NCBI GenBank assembly: GCA_900540905.1
Contig: UQHR01000045.1
Span: 1 to 13,257, forward strand
DNA from: an uncultured Collinsella sp.
GTDB taxonomy: Bacteria; Actinomycetota; Coriobacteriia; Coriobacteriales; Coriobacteriaceae
Direction of reading: 5' to 3'
DNA: 13,257 nucleotides
Positions 1-6,837 of the stretch are shown here, one piece after another (position 1 is the first letter of the stretch; each line of letters starts with the position of its first letter). The notes beneath the pieces are model-generated. The model had not been told where the DNA came from and did no database searches. It saw only the letters and a list, made by a program, of their open reading frames with translations. Made by a program: the position numbers and the translations under genes.

Positions 1-62
1 ATCGGGACTTGCAGCGACGGACCTCAGGACGCTCTTACACCACGTCTGCGCGCGCGACCCCT

Positions 63-84
63 AAACCGGTTCTGAAGCCGGTTT
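63..84 (-). terminator. Probable nhaA terminator hairpin
   Basis: A short inverted repeat, AAACCGG (63-69) against CCGGTTT (78-84) with an 8-nt loop, lies just past the nhaA stop codon. On the minus strand the 3' arm ends in TTT and is followed by AG, so the U-tract is short. It is weak as an intrinsic terminator, but its position fits. Bases 1-62 show no gene. Confidence 0.45.
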
Positions 85-91
85 TGTGCTC

Positions 92-1450
92 TTACTCGTC
101 TTTGGGCGAGGGATGCTTGCAGACCACGCTCATGTAGATCATGCCGAGCACGGCTGCGGTGACCGAACCGGCGAGAATAGCGGCCTTGGCTGCAAGAACC
201 TCAAACTGGGCCGTCGGGAAGGCAAGGCCGCTGATGAGAATCGACATGGTAAAGCCGATACCGCCCAGAATGCCCACACCGGCAATCATGTGCCAGTTAA
301 CGTTATGCGGCAGCTCGGAGATCTTAAGCTTAACCAGGGCAAACGTCATACCAAAGATGCCGATCGGCTTGCCCAGCAACATGCCAAAGTACACGCCGAG
401 CGTCACCGGGTCGGTGAGCAGCGTGCTCATGTCCACGCCCACTAGGCGAACCTGTGCGTTGACGAACGCGAAAATCGGCAGAATCACAAAGTTGACCGGC
501 GTGGAGATCAGACGCTCCATGCGGATGAGCGGCGGGGTCACGCGGTGCATGACGCGCTCGACCTTGGTGGTCGAGACGGTAAAGTCATGCTGGCCTAGGA
601 TGTGCGCCTCGTCGTCGTAGCGGTCATCGAGCAGCGGCAGGCACTCGCCCAACCAATCGGTGAGGCTATCGAGCTTGACGCCGCACTTGGCCGGAATGGT
701 AAAGGCCAAGATGACGCCGGCGAGCGTAGCGTGCACGCCGCTCTTGAACATGCAGAACCACAACAGCAGACCCAGTACCGAATACGGGGCAAGGCGGTAA
801 TGCTGCGTCTTGTTGAGCCATACGAGCGCGCAGGTCACAAGCGCGGCGGCGCCCAACCAAAACGGATTGGGGCTCTGACCGTAGAAGATGGCGATGGCGG
901 CGATGGAGATGAGGTCGTCGGCGATGGCGAGCGTCGAGAAGAACACGCGCACGCCGTTGGGCACGCGGTTGCCCAAAAGCGACAGCACGCCCAGCGCAAA
1001 GGCAATATCGGTTGCCATGGGGATGGCCCAACCGTTGCGGGCGCCGGCATGGTTAAAGATCAGGTAGATGCAGGCGGGAACGACGACGCCGCCCACGGCC
1101 GCCAGCATGGGAAGCATGGCCTGACGCGGATTCTTGAGCTCGCCGACCGTCATCTCGTACTTAAGCTCAATGCCCACCAACAAAAAGAAAATCGCCATGA
1201 GGAAGTCGTTGACGAAAAGCTCAACGGTAAGACCGGCCGTAAGGTTGCCCAGACCCACATACAACGGGGTCTCCAAAAAGTGATGGATGGCCTCGTAGGC
1301 ATCGGTATTAGCGCAAATGACGGCGACGATGGCGGCGAAGACCATGACGGCGGCGGAAATCGTGCCGTTCTCGGCGATGCGCTCCCAGATATCGTGACGC
1401 TCAAAGCGCTTGCGCTCACGAACGTTGAACAGCTGCTCAGTTGCTGCCAT
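92..1450 (-). CDS. nhaA: Na+/H+ antiporter NhaA
   Basis: This 452-aa integral inner-membrane protein is expected to exchange cytoplasmic Na+ (or Li+) for external H+, serving pH and salt homeostasis. The diagnostic motifs are MATDIAFALGVL (from residue 145) and AIADD with the paired ion-binding aspartates D178 and D179. D148 matches the third conserved aspartate of the unwound-helix region. About a dozen hydrophobic segments run through the protein. It is longer than the roughly 388-aa E. coli protein, mainly because of an extra charged loop (DDRYDDEAHILGQHD region) before the LPIFAFVNA helix; many NhaA homologues have such a loop. The ATG at 1450 is chosen because GAAAGGAG lies 7-8 nt upstream; the frame stays open to 1504 but without a better site. 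Probably monocistronic: the ppaC terminator lies upstream and a 268-nt gap separates the two genes. I see no convincing promoter in that gap. Confidence 0.95.
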   Translation of the reverse strand: MAATEQLFNVRERKRFERHDIWERIAENGTISAAVMVFAAIVAVICANTDAYEAIHHFLETPLYVGLGNLTAGLTVELFVNDFLMAIFFLLVGIELKYEMTVGELKNPRQAMLPMLAAVGGVVVPACIYLIFNHAGARNGWAIPMATDIAFALGVLSLLGNRVPNGVRVFFSTLAIADDLISIAAIAIFYGQSPNPFWLGAAALVTCALVWLNKTQHYRLAPYSVLGLLLWFCMFKSGVHATLAGVILAFTIPAKCGVKLDSLTDWLGECLPLLDDRYDDEAHILGQHDFTVSTTKVERVMHRVTPPLIRMERLISTPVNFVILPIFAFVNAQVRLVGVDMSTLLTDPVTLGVYFGMLLGKPIGIFGMTFALVKLKISELPHNVNWHMIAGVGILGGIGFTMSILISGLAFPTAQFEVLAAKAAILAGSVTAAVLGMIYMSVVCKHPSPKDE

Positions 1451-1658
1451 GGGCGGCTCCTTTCGCGGGATGGCTCCCGTCTTAAAAAAGCACGGCCCGC
1501 CCAAGTGGCGGCGCCGCGCTCTAACGTATTACGCTTGCATCTAGCCTACCCTGCACGACAAGCGCGCAGGCGCGGCCGAAAAGCGGAACCACAGGTTGAA
1601 CATTATTTGCTCAACGGCACGGGCACGCCTGTCCAAGAGACGATGCGGCGCCGTGCAC

Positions 1659-1699
1659 AAAAAAACGACCGGAGCGCGGGGCGTCCGCGATCCGGTCGT
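1659..1699 (-). terminator. Intrinsic terminator of ppaC
   Basis: A perfect 9-bp stem, ACGACCGGA (1665-1673) with TCCGGTCGT (1691-1699), is followed on the minus strand by a run of T (complement of A1659-1665). It starts 20 nt after the ppaC stop codon. This is a textbook Rho-independent terminator. Confidence 0.9.
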
Positions 1700-1718
1700 G
1701 GCGTTTGGTCAACTAAAC

Positions 1719-2642
1719 CTAGCAGGCGGCCATGATGGGGGCAGCGACCTGCTTCTTACGGGAGAGGACACCCGGCATCCAGACGCCGTCGTGCTCGTCG
1801 GCAATGCCCAGGCCCTTCTGAGCAGCCTCGGTCTCGCCCTCGAGCAGGACCTGCGAGCCCTCCTCCATGATGTCGGTGATGCACAGGACGATGCCGTCGG
1901 CACCCTTCTCGGCGGCGTAGGCGCGCATGGCCTCGCGGATCTCGTCGATCATGCCGAGCGCGCGGCTCTTGTCGACAGTCTCGTACTGGCCGATGAGCAG
2001 CTTCTTGCCGGCGGGCTCGAACATCTTGATGTCGTTGCCGACCATCTCGGCTGCGGTGAAGGAGCCGGACGGACGGGTAAGGAAGACCTCCATGCCAAAC
2101 TTGACCGGGTCGACGCCCACCTGCTCGCCGAGCTTGGCGGCGACGGCGCGGTCGACATCGGTGGTGGTGGGGCTCTTGAGCATGAGCGTATCGGTCATCA
2201 TGGCCGAGAGCAGCAGCTTGGCCTGGACGTCGGAAAGCTCAACGCCGAGCACGCCGGCGAGCTTGGTGACGATGGTGCAGCTGGAGCCCCAGGGCAGGCA
2301 GATATAGTGCAGCGGGCCGGCGGTCTCGAAGTCGCCGATGCGATGATGATCGACGACGCCAAAGACCGTGGCGTCCTTAAGACCGGCGACGGACTGGGCG
2401 GACTCGTTGTGGTCGGTGAGGACGACGAGCCGACCGGCCTCGACGGACTCGATCACGCGAGGCTCGGCGATACCGGCGTCGGCGAGCAGCTTGGCGGACT
2501 CTGCCGGAAGCTGACCAAGGGCGCAGGCCTCGTAGGTGTTGCCGGCATACTCAACCTGGTTGAGCAGCTGGGACAGGACGACGGCGCTCATGATGGCGTC
2601 GTTATCGGGGTTCTGGTGACCAAAGACAAGAACGTTTGCCAT
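1719..2642 (-). CDS. ppaC: Manganese-dependent inorganic pyrophosphatase (family II)
   Basis: This 307-aa soluble enzyme hydrolyses pyrophosphate to phosphate, pulling biosynthetic reactions forward. It belongs to the DHH phosphoesterase superfamily. The N-terminal domain carries GHQNPDNDA (residues 8-16; H9, D13 and D15 as metal ligands), LTDHNE (D77) and the DHH signature VVDHH (D98-H100). D151 in MMTDT is a likely further ligand. The C-terminal DHHA2 domain ends with SRKKQ (residues 294-298), the substrate-binding motif of family II enzymes. The length matches the usual 305-315 aa. ATG at 2642 follows GTGGAGG with 6-7 nt spacing. It is transcribed alone: a REP-like sequence separates it from the glucokinase gene upstream, and a strong terminator follows. 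I recognise it with confidence; there is nothing odd in it. Confidence 0.96.
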   Translation of the reverse strand: MANVLVFGHQNPDNDAIMSAVVLSQLLNQVEYAGNTYEACALGQLPAESAKLLADAGIAEPRVIESVEAGRLVVLTDHNESAQSVAGLKDATVFGVVDHHRIGDFETAGPLHYICLPWGSSCTIVTKLAGVLGVELSDVQAKLLLSAMMTDTLMLKSPTTTDVDRAVAAKLGEQVGVDPVKFGMEVFLTRPSGSFTAAEMVGNDIKMFEPAGKKLLIGQYETVDKSRALGMIDEIREAMRAYAAEKGADGIVLCITDIMEEGSQVLLEGETEAAQKGLGIADEHDGVWMPGVLSRKKQVAAPIMAAC

Positions 2643-2756
2643 GGATATCCTCCACTTGATATGTGTACTTGGACGTAGCTATGGTAGCACGCCGATGCCG
2701 AGCCTTCGCAGACGGAAGGGCCACGGCATATTTTGGGGCAGGCACGGGGGCCAAGG

Positions 2757-2806
2757 CTGTCCCTTTTACACCGTGTTGGTGCAAAGTAACCTGACCCCCT
2801 TGCACC
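2757..2806. repeat. REP-like palindromic intergenic element
   Basis: GGTGCAA (2778-2784) and TTGCACC (2800-2806) form a 7-bp stem whose loop holds CCTGACCCCC. Immediately left of it, CTGTCCCTTTT (2757-2767) is the inverted complement of AAAAGGGACAG at 3828-3838 on the far side of the glucokinase gene. The element begins 2 nt after that gene's stop codon. It has no T-run, so it is not a canonical terminator. It resembles short dispersed palindromes seen between genes in many bacteria, but its copy number cannot be judged from this window. Confidence 0.5.
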
Positions 2807-2808
2807 AG

Positions 2809-3762
2809 CTATTTACCGGCGGCGCGCAGAGCTACGTAGGCGGCGCCGATGATGCCGGCGTCGTTGCCGAGCGAAGCGACCTTAATGGGCGTCTCACGCG
2901 AGGCGGAAAGCGCGTAGCGCTGGAAGTGCTCGCGAACGGCGTCGAGGTAGACATCGGCCGAAGCGGACGCGCCACCACCGATCAGGAACATCTCGGGGTC
3001 GACCACGTTGGCGATAAGCGCCAGAGCGCGGCCGAGATAGTCGGCCATGGTATCGGCAGCTGCCAGCGCCAGCTTGTCACCCTCGCGGCAGGCCTGGAAC
3101 ACGTCCTTGGAATCTGAGGGGCCAGTGAGCTCGATGGGCTCGACGCCCGCCTTCTTGCACTCGGCAAGGTAGTTGCTCACCACGCCGGTGGCACTGGAAT
3201 ACTGCTCCAGGTGGCCATGGCCACCGCAGCCGCAGGTACGCTCCTCGGCCGGGTTCAGGCACATGTGGCCAATCTCGCCGCCGGCGCCCACAACGCCCGA
3301 TACCACATCGCCGTTAACGATAACGCCGCCGCCCACGCCGGTACCGATGGTGACCATCACCACGTTCTGCACGCCCTTGGCAGAACCGAGCCAGGCCTCG
3401 CCCATGGCAGCGGCGTTGGCATCGTTCTCGTACTTAACGACCGCGTCGGGGCAGTGCTTTTGAATGGCGATCCTCAGCTCGGGCAGGTTAATGGCGATGT
3501 TGGCCTTGACCTTGGCATCGCCCGATGCCGGGATGGGGCACGGAACGGCCAGGCCAATGCCCGCCACAAAGGCACGCGGAATCCGTGCCTTGGCGACCAC
3601 CTGGTCGATAGCCTCGGTAACCGCGGCAAAGCCCGCAGCGTCAACGATGGGAGGCGTGGGCACGCTGGCCTTGGCAAGCAGGTTGCCGTCCTCGTCGAAC
3701 AGGCCCTCCTTAACCGAAGTGCCGCCGACGTCGATGCCGATGTAATACTGCTTAGGTTCCAT
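2809..3762 (-). CDS. glk: ROK-family glucokinase
   Basis: This 317-aa cytosolic kinase is likely to phosphorylate glucose to glucose-6-phosphate with ATP. The N-terminal phosphate-binding motif DVGGTSVKEG is at residues 11-20. ENDANAAA at 112-119 carries the probable catalytic base D114. GTGVGGG (140-146) and the ROK signature GGEIGH (161-166) follow. The zinc cluster reads H166, C177, C179 and then H184 (CGCGGHGHLE), so the third cysteine usual in ROK proteins is histidine here. The length equals the common actinobacterial glucokinase size. A ROK repressor is unlikely because there is no N-terminal helix-turn-helix. Start ATG 3762 follows AAAGGTGGG; the frame stays open to 3828 but without a ribosome site. 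It is divergent from the GntR regulator and manA, which supports a role in hexose use. Exact sugar specificity (glucose, mannose, N-acetyl sugar) is inferred, not shown. Confidence 0.85.
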   Translation of the reverse strand: MEPKQYYIGIDVGGTSVKEGLFDEDGNLLAKASVPTPPIVDAAGFAAVTEAIDQVVAKARIPRAFVAGIGLAVPCPIPASGDAKVKANIAINLPELRIAIQKHCPDAVVKYENDANAAAMGEAWLGSAKGVQNVVMVTIGTGVGGGVIVNGDVVSGVVGAGGEIGHMCLNPAEERTCGCGGHGHLEQYSSATGVVSNYLAECKKAGVEPIELTGPSDSKDVFQACREGDKLALAAADTMADYLGRALALIANVVDPEMFLIGGGASASADVYLDAVREHFQRYALSASRETPIKVASLGNDAGIIGAAYVALRAAGK

Positions 3763-3823
3763 GGGAGCCCACCTTTCTCGTTTAAACATTGCCTGTATGG
3801 TACCGCTCCCAAGGCAAAAACCC

Positions 3824-3862
3824 ACCAAAAAGGGACAGGTTTGTTTTGGCAGGTTTTATCTG
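3824..3862 (+). repeat. GGGACAGG-type repeat fragment
   Basis: AAAAGGGACAG at 3828-3838 is an 11-nt inverted match to 2757-2767, and is followed by a T- and G-rich tail (GGTTTGTTTTGGCAGG). Together the two copies flank the glucokinase gene in opposite orientation. It may be a remnant of a dispersed element; no transposase is nearby. Confidence 0.35.
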
Positions 3863-4054
3863 GGGAAATGCAGAGCATGAGATTCGGTTCGCCGGGCGGC
3901 AAAACGGCTCGACCCCATCCTCGAGCCGATCGATTCGCTCAATATCACATTATTCGAATGCATATTCATTTAGAGCGCTCTAGTTTCTAAAGAGAAGCGT
4001 TTTTTAATTAAACCTTTCTCGAACTTTTCAAAAACGCAATAGGGATGCTTAGGT

Positions 4055-4066
4055 GTTGACTATACT
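4055..4066 (+). promoter_or_regulatory. Candidate gntR promoter with overlapping GT...AC dyad
   Basis: TATACT (4061-4066) matches five of six bases of a -10 box and would give a leader of about 30 nt before the TTG start. No good -35 is seen. GTTGACTATAC (4055-4065) overlaps it and has the GT...AC imperfect symmetry typical of GntR-family operators, which suggests autoregulation. This is inferred from position and pattern only. Confidence 0.35.
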
Positions 4067-4102
4067 TTCTTCTGTACTCAATCAAGTTGGAAAGGAGGTT
4101 CC

Positions 4103-4822
4103 TTGATTCCCAAATACGAGGCGATAGCTGCAGATATTCGTCGAAGTATCGAGGATGGCGCTCTTAAACCGGGCGACAAGCTTCCCACCGTCGTTGAGTT
4201 CTGCGAGCTCTATAGCGTTTCCAAAATCACCGTCAAACGAGCTATTGAACAAATCACCGAGGAAGGTCTTATTACCAGCCGACGCGGATCGGGTACCTAC
4301 GTTAAGGACACGGCGGGACTTCCCGGCCAGGCGTTTTTCCAGGGCAAAAACGACCGTGCCCAGGGCTTTTCATATGAGCACCGCGGGGAGAAGGTGACCT
4401 CGGTGGTCTACGATTTCTCGATCGTTAATCCACCAGCGGACATCGCAGCCCAGCTGGGAATTGCCGAGGATGACTTTGCCTATCACGTCGTGCGCGTGCG
4501 TCAGGCCGATGAGAAGCCCATCGTTATCGAGTACACCTACATGCCCCTCGAGCTGATTCCGGGGCTGAAAAAGAAGGACCTGTACGGATCGCTCTACCGC
4601 TTCATCCGAGAGCAATGCGGGCTGAAGATTTCGAGCTTTCACCGTACCATTCGCGCCGTGGCAGCAACCGAGGAAGAAGCCGAGCGTCTGGACACCAAAC
4701 CTGGCTCTCCCCTGCTCGAGCTCACCCAGATTGGCTTTTTGGATAGCGGCGCCGCCTTTGAGTATTCGGTCTCGCGCAACGTTGGCGACCGCTTTGAGTT
4801 GCACAATGTAACGTTGGCATAG
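4103..4822 (+). CDS. GntR-family (HutC subfamily) transcriptional regulator
   Basis: This 239-aa DNA-binding regulator has two parts. The N-terminal winged helix-turn-helix (about residues 4-70) contains ALKPGDKLPTVVEFCELYSVSKITVKRA and the wing LITSRRGSGTYV. The C-terminal ligand-binding UTRA domain (about 90-235) contains the YEHRGEKVTS, YHVVRVRQADEKPIVIEYTYMP and SPLLELTQIGFLDSGAAFEYSVS stretches. HutC-type regulators bind small effectors, often sugar phosphates, and usually repress nearby transport or catabolic genes. The start is TTG at 4103, preceded by AAAGGAGG (4091-4098) only 4 nt away; no in-frame ATG fits better. manA follows after 74 nt on the same strand and glk is divergent, so a hexose-phosphate effector is a reasonable guess. 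The specific ligand and targets cannot be read from the sequence. Confidence 0.9.
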   Translation: MIPKYEAIAADIRRSIEDGALKPGDKLPTVVEFCELYSVSKITVKRAIEQITEEGLITSRRGSGTYVKDTAGLPGQAFFQGKNDRAQGFSYEHRGEKVTSVVYDFSIVNPPADIAAQLGIAEDDFAYHVVRVRQADEKPIVIEYTYMPLELIPGLKKKDLYGSLYRFIREQCGLKISSFHRTIRAVAATEEEAERLDTKPGSPLLELTQIGFLDSGAAFEYSVSRNVGDRFELHNVTLA

Positions 4823-4835
4823 GTTTTTGTAGTCA

Positions 4836-4877
4836 TGCGGGCGCTCGTTTTGAGCAGTTTTACGCGGCGCCCACGCA
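4836..4877 (+). other. Hairpin between gntR and manA
   Basis: TGCGGGCGC (4836-4844) can pair with GCGCCCACGCA (4867-4877), leaving a short bulge, with a 22-nt loop. No T-run follows. It lies 14 nt after the gntR stop and ends 8 nt before the manA ribosome site, so it could modulate read-through or translation of manA. It could also be chance in G+C-rich DNA. Confidence 0.3.
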
Positions 4878-4896
4878 GCACAATGGGAGTATGAAC

Positions 4897-5829
4897 ATGT
4901 CCGATTTGATTAAACTGACGCCGATCTTCCACGAGAAGATCTGGGGCGGCCGCCAGCTGGAGACCGTGTTTGGCTACGACATTCCCGAGGGTCCCATCGG
5001 TGAGTGCTGGGCCATCTCGGCACACCCCAACGGCGACTGCCAGATCGCTGAGGGCCCGTATGCCGGTCACACGCTGTCATGGCTGTGGGCCGAGCACCGC
5101 GAGCTCTTTGGCAACTGCGAGGGCAAGGAGTTCCCGCTGCTCATTAAGATTCTGGACGCCAAGGACGACCTTTCGATCCAGATTCATCCCAACGACGAGT
5201 ACGCCGCCAAGCACGAAAACGGCAGCCTGGGCAAAACCGAGTGCTGGTATGTGCTGGACTGCGAGCCCGGCGCCACAATCATCGTCGGCCAGCGCGCGCA
5301 TGACCGCGCCGAGGCCGCACAAATGATCGAGGAAGGACGTTGGGACGACATGCTCAACGTGTTGCCGATTCACAAGGGCGACTTTTTCCAGATTGATTCC
5401 GGTACCGTGCACGCCATCAAGACCGGCACGCTCATTTTGGAGACGCAGCAGTCGAGCGACGTGACGTATCGTCTGTACGACTACGACCGTCCCGGCACCG
5501 ACGGCAACCTGCGCCCGCTGCACATTAAGCAGAGCCTCGACTGCATCGACTTTGATGCTCAGGCTCCGACCGACGGCACGGTGACCGCGCCCGAGGTGGA
5601 CGGCGTAACCGAGCTCGAGTCCAACCCCTGCTACACCGTCGATCGCGTGCGCGTCGACGGCAGCAAAACCATCGACCAGCGCTGGCCCTTCATGTGCCTG
5701 TCGGTCATCGACGGCGAAGGCACCGTCTGCGGCGACCCCGTCCACAAGGGAAGCCACCTGCTAGCACCCAGCACCGTCAGCTCCATTGACCTCGAAGGCA
5801 AGATGGAACTGATCATCAGCCACCTGTAG
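4897..5829 (+). CDS. manA: Mannose-6-phosphate isomerase, class I
   Basis: This 310-aa cytosolic zinc enzyme interconverts mannose-6-phosphate and fructose-6-phosphate, feeding mannose into glycolysis or supplying mannose-6-P for glycan synthesis. It is the short, single-cupin-type form like Bacillus ManA (about 315 aa), not the longer enterobacterial form. Zinc ligands are visible as Q95 and H97 (LSIQIHPND), E115 (GKTECWYVL) and H172 (DSGTVHAIKTGT). The conserved ETQQSSDVTYRLYDYDR follows at 182-198. I chose ATG 4897 because GGGAG (4885-4889) is 7 nt upstream. The in-frame ATG at 4891 is only 1 nt from that site and would add two residues. It probably shares the gntR transcript or has a promoter in the 74-nt gap. 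A very long hairpin begins 17 nt after the stop codon. Confidence 0.94.
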   Translation: MSDLIKLTPIFHEKIWGGRQLETVFGYDIPEGPIGECWAISAHPNGDCQIAEGPYAGHTLSWLWAEHRELFGNCEGKEFPLLIKILDAKDDLSIQIHPNDEYAAKHENGSLGKTECWYVLDCEPGATIIVGQRAHDRAEAAQMIEEGRWDDMLNVLPIHKGDFFQIDSGTVHAIKTGTLILETQQSSDVTYRLYDYDRPGTDGNLRPLHIKQSLDCIDFDAQAPTDGTVTAPEVDGVTELESNPCYTVDRVRVDGSKTIDQRWPFMCLSVIDGEGTVCGDPVHKGSHLLAPSTVSSIDLEGKMELIISHL

Positions 5830-5846
5830 GCCACCGGTCCCCAAGC

Positions 5847-5977
5847 GCTCGCCGGGACGGGGCGCGGGGTTTGGTCGCCTGCTCGGACAGTCCTGCTCGC
5901 ACGGAGAGCACATTAAGTGCTCTCCGGCTCGTGCGGAACTCGCGATCGACCAAACCCCGCGTCCCGTCCCGGCGAGC
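5847..5977 (+). repeat. Long 3' hairpin element, copy A (69-nt core in 31-bp arms)
   Basis: Left arm 5847-5877 and right arm 5947-5977 are complementary over 31 nt with a single G-T mismatch, which would be a G-U pair in RNA. Between them sits a 69-nt core (5878-5946), itself built on GGAGAGCAC (5903-5911), loop ATTAA, GTGCTCTCC (5917-5925). The same core, with one base changed, occurs in the opposite orientation at 8107-8175 (copy B) inside unrelated arms. The element starts 17 nt past the manA stop codon. No T-run follows, so it is not a standard terminator. It could be an mRNA 3'-end stabiliser, a pausing or Rho-related signal, or a small mobile palindrome. Confidence 0.85.
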
Positions 5978-5998
5978 CTCTGGCTAGTTACGACAATC

Positions 5999-6043
5999 AA
6001 AAAGCAACAAGGGGCTCCCCCGCTCATCAAACGGGAGAGCCCC
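5999..6043 (-). terminator. Terminator of the NTase operon
   Basis: GGGGCTCCCCCG (6011-6022) pairs with CGGGAGAGCCCC (6032-6043) with one mismatch. On the minus strand it is followed by TTGTTGC and then TTTTT. It lies 26 nt past the stop of the NTase gene. The same left arm with its CAACAA flank recurs at 7953-7970 after pcrA. Confidence 0.8.
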
Positions 6044-6069
6044 TCACCATACATAACGAATCAAGGTGC

Positions 6070-6837
6070 CTATAGGTAGACCTTTTCGAGAAACGATAAT
6101 GTGTCCTGAAGACGCGCTCTCTCTTTACGATCGGTCTGCCGATTTACATAAGAAGAAAAGTCCGCAAAGAAGTCTCCGGCGTCAGCCCTCATTTGCTCTA
6201 TTAGCTCCAAGCGAGCCGAAGGCGGCAACAAACCCGCAAGTCGAACAATATCCGAGCGATGCTTTCGTCGATCTTTATCGTTGCAATGGCGCCCTTCTTC
6301 ATAGCTCCTATTGATATCAATGTGTGCACGCATCTTGAGGGGAATGATATGGAGCGCATCGAGCAACGTAATGCCCTCTACGTTCGTTGCGTTGTCGCGA
6401 ATAAATTCGTAGTAGCCATCGTCGAGAATAATTGCCGAAAGACTTGATACGGCCCCGTCAAAGGAAAGAGGTGCCACTTCGCTCGTTTCATCTTCGAGCA
6501 CAAAATCAGGATGTCGGGCGAATAGCTCAATTTGGCCGGGATAGTCTAGGACTTGCCTTGATCTTTCGGGCAAACAGAACCGATAGTAAGTGCACTTTCC
6601 ATCGCCGACCTTCCCAGTCTCATATCCGACAGCTTTGATAAATGCCCACAATGCAGTGGCGAATTCAACGCCTTCCCCATCAACAATTACGACGATATCC
6701 AAGTCTTCAGTAGCTCTAAACGAATCGCCCTCATTGTCAAATAGAACGCTGCAGGCCCCTCCACCAATAAGGACGTAACCGCCTTTACAGCCGCTCATGG
6801 CATCGGCAAATCGCTCTATTCCCTTCACTTTTGACAT
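6070..6837 (-). CDS. Nucleotidyltransferase, AbiEii-like (candidate toxin of a type IV toxin-antitoxin pair)
   Basis: This 255-aa protein shows the fold signature of the nucleotidyltransferase superfamily. A glycine motif IGGGACSVL (residues 24-32) is followed by the acidic pair in RATEDLDIVV (E44-D45, D47). A third acidic residue is likely E104 in GQIELF. Further on, IIPLKMRAHIDI (164-175) and the basic-acidic stretch DKDRRKHRSDIVRL (187-200) resemble the lysine-containing helix and C-terminal part of AbiEii/AbiGii-type proteins. It has no signal peptide or membrane segment. ATG 6837 follows AGGAGG with 5-6 nt spacing and overlaps the end of the upstream regulator gene by 13 nt, implying translational coupling. 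G+C is near 50%, lower than the flanks, which hints at acquisition. Superfamily membership is fairly secure; toxin activity and antiphage function are inference from gene order. Confidence 0.7.
   Translation of the reverse strand: MSKVKGIERFADAMSGCKGGYVLIGGGACSVLFDNEGDSFRATEDLDIVVIVDGEGVEFATALWAFIKAVGYETGKVGDGKCTYYRFCLPERSRQVLDYPGQIELFARHPDFVLEDETSEVAPLSFDGAVSSLSAIILDDGYYEFIRDNATNVEGITLLDALHIIPLKMRAHIDINRSYEEGRHCNDKDRRKHRSDIVRLAGLLPPSARLELIEQMRADAGDFFADFSSYVNRQTDRKERARLQDTLSFLEKVYL

Larger units (their letters stand above)
3763..4102. other. Divergent intergenic region between glk and gntR
   Basis: These 340 nt hold no gene that I can support. They become AT-rich toward the regulator. Visible structure includes the GGGACAGG fragment and an 8-bp hairpin, CGGCTCGA (3905-3912) with TCGAGCCG (3921-3928). 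There is a perfect 12-bp palindrome TAGAGCGCTCTA (3971-3982), and a distant repeat GCGTTTTT (3997-4004) with AAAAACGC (4030-4037). The palindromes are possible operator sites for a regulator, but no function is shown. The ribosome site of glk lies at about 3769-3777. Confidence 0.5.

Noticed and set aside
602..1735. 377-aa open frame on the plus strand over nhaA
   Set aside because: It runs antisense to a clear NhaA with intact motifs, is His/Gly/Arg-rich as expected of a high-G+C shadow frame, and has no recognisable domain.
1596..2678. 360-aa open frame on the plus strand over ppaC
   Set aside because: It is antisense to ppaC, crosses its terminator, and its composition (Gly, Asp, Leu, His runs) is that of a complementary-strand artefact.
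3885..3930. tRNA-like TPsiC-arm resemblance near GGCTCGACCCC
   Set aside because: No cloverleaf, acceptor stem or anticodon arm can be built around it; the sequence forms a simple 8-bp hairpin.
3789..3983. 64-aa open frame in the glk-gntR intergenic region
   Set aside because: No ribosome binding site or domain; it spans the repeat fragment and AT-rich regulatory DNA.
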